Assembly (NCBI GenBank): GCA_007121565.1
Contig: SKKI01000202.1
Coordinates: 1-5,853, forward strand
Direction of reading: 5' to 3'
Origin: Phycisphaerae bacterium
GTDB taxonomy: Bacteria; Planctomycetota; Phycisphaerae; Sedimentisphaerales; Anaerohalosphaeraceae
Length of the DNA stretch: 5,853 nucleotides
Shown here: in pieces, positions 4,849 through 5,853 of the stretch
How the letters are laid out: every line of letters begins with the position of its first letter
How positions within the stretch are numbered: position 1 is the first letter of the stretch
Notes under the pieces: model-generated
The model's input: the letters and a program-made list of their open reading frames with translations, nothing else
What the model was told of the DNA's origin: nothing
Database searches by the model: none
Position numbers and translations under genes: made by a program

Positions 4849-5853
4849 TCAGGGTCCGTTGTTGCGCAGGGCCACCCGGTCGCCGGGCTCAAGGTCTTGC
4901 GGCGGGCGCAGAATCACCGTATCGCCGGCGTCCAGCCCGTCTGTAATTTCCAGCCGCTGATCTCCGTACAGACCGACGGCAATATGCCGCAGCCGGGCTC
5001 GGCCTTTGGCGACCGTAAAGACCGCCGGCCCCTGCGGTGTGGTGAACATCGCGCCCGGCGGGATATACAGCACGTCGTCTTTTTCGTCCACGATGATTCT
5101 CGCGTCAAGATCAGCCCCCGGCGGCAGCGTCTTCTCGGCAGCGTCCATATCGATAATCACCCTGAACCGCTGCTGTTCGATGCCCAGGGCGCTGACTTTG
5201 GTAAACCCGTGCGGCTCAATGCGGTTGACGGTTGCGGCCATAGACTCATCGCCGAGAATCCCTCCTTCCAGAATGACCTTTTGGCCGGGCTTGACACGGG
5301 CGATATCGGCCGAGAGGACATCCGATTTGACTTCAACCGTCGCCAGGTCGCCGATCTCAACCAGCGGCGTGCCGGCGCTGACGACCGCCTCGCTGTCGAT
5401 ATATTTCCGGGTGACAACTCCCCTCAGCGGCACGGTTACAGAGGTCTTTTCGGCCTGATAGCTTAGCGTATCCAGTTCGGCGCCGATCTGATCGATCTGG
5501 GCGGCGTAGGCCGTTTCCAGGTGGTCAATATCGCCCAGGGACTTGTGCATCGTCTGCTGATAGAATTCCGCGATGCGCGTGATGATCTCAACGATTTGCA
5601 GCCTGCGCTGTTCAAACTCCACCGTTTGCCGTGCCAGCGCATATTCATGCCGGGCGCGGTCATAGTCCTGCCCGGAAATGGCGTCTTTCTGATAGGATTC
5701 CCGGGCACGCTCATATTCCCGCCGGCGAAACTCCAGATCCTCTTCGGCCATCAGTGTCTCGGCCTGGACGGCCTTGTGCATCTGGACGGCCGCCATGACA
5801 GCGGCCGCGGCGGCCTGAAGCTCGGGCTCTTTGGGCACTTGCGTCGGCAGCCC
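4849..5853 (-). CDS. Periplasmic adaptor subunit of an efflux pump (HlyD/RND type), C-terminal part
   Basis: The frame is open to the right edge, so the N terminus (signal sequence, first half of the lipoyl-like domain) is missing; 334 residues are visible. Counted from the edge, residues about 5-160 are a long, charged helical hairpin typical of the adaptor coiled coil. VTVPLRGVVTRKYIDSEAVV, followed by SAGTPLVEIGDL, is the returning half of the barrel-sandwich (lipoyl) domain. TVEVKSDVLSADIARVKPGQKVILEG starts the beta-barrel, and RLEITDGLDAGDTVIL belongs to the membrane-proximal domain. Such proteins link an inner-membrane pump to an outer-membrane channel. Partner genes are not in view, so RND versus ABC (MacA-like) use and the substrate cannot be decided. 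The GTG at 5838 is internal and not a likely start. It appears unrelated to the stress operon. Confidence 0.9.
   Translation of the reverse strand, partial: GLPTQVPKEPELQAAAAAVMAAVQMHKAVQAETLMAEEDLEFRRREYERARESYQKDAISGQDYDRARHEYALARQTVEFEQRRLQIVEIITRIAEFYQQTMHKSLGDIDHLETAYAAQIDQIGAELDTLSYQAEKTSVTVPLRGVVTRKYIDSEAVVSAGTPLVEIGDLATVEVKSDVLSADIARVKPGQKVILEGGILGDESMAATVNRIEPHGFTKVSALGIEQQRFRVIIDMDAAEKTLPPGADLDARIIVDEKDDVLYIPPGAMFTTPQGPAVFTVAKGRARLRHIAVGLYGDQRLEITDGLDAGDTVILRPPQDLEPGDRVALRNNGP

Overview
The window comes from a Gram-negative bacterium, inferred from the periplasmic adaptor of an efflux pump at the right edge. The base composition is moderately GC-rich by eye. The gene set fits Pseudomonadota or Desulfobacterota, but nothing here fixes the genus. 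There are no rRNA, tRNA, CRISPR or insertion-sequence features. Apart from the two gene fragments at the edges, every main gene looks intact.

Layout. Positions 1-3107 hold a run of minus-strand genes. In transcription order they are a DUF2267 protein (3107-2682), a type I phosphoribosyltransferase-fold protein (2642-1953), a possible 31-residue mini-gene (1960-1865) that overlaps both neighbours, a serine alpha/beta hydrolase (1868-1188), a ribosome hibernation factor fused to a cold-shock domain (1105-542), and the N-terminal part of a bifunctional aminoglycoside-phosphotransferase-like/ATP-binding protein (525 to the left edge). Gaps of 82 bp or less, two overlaps and the common direction suggest one operon. 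A sigma70-like promoter with a perfect TTGACA box lies upstream of DUF2267. Positions 3225-4796 hold two divergent paralogues, each made of three BON domains, around a 237-bp control region. Positions 4849-5853 hold the C-terminal part of an HlyD/RND-type periplasmic adaptor on the minus strand, convergent with the second BON gene.

Function. The core looks like a stress or dormancy module. The HPF-cold-shock fusion should act on idle ribosomes. The phosphoribosyltransferase-hydrolase pair exists elsewhere as one fused protein. DUF2267, BON and APH/ATPase proteins are poorly characterised families that I recall from similar stress-related neighbourhoods. A joint role is an inference from context. 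The efflux adaptor appears to belong to a separate unit.

Most worth a second look: the HPF-cold-shock fusion, the mini-gene at the junction of the phosphoribosyltransferase and hydrolase genes, the divergent triple-BON pair with back-to-back -35 boxes, and two sets of short direct repeats around the DUF2267 promoter.
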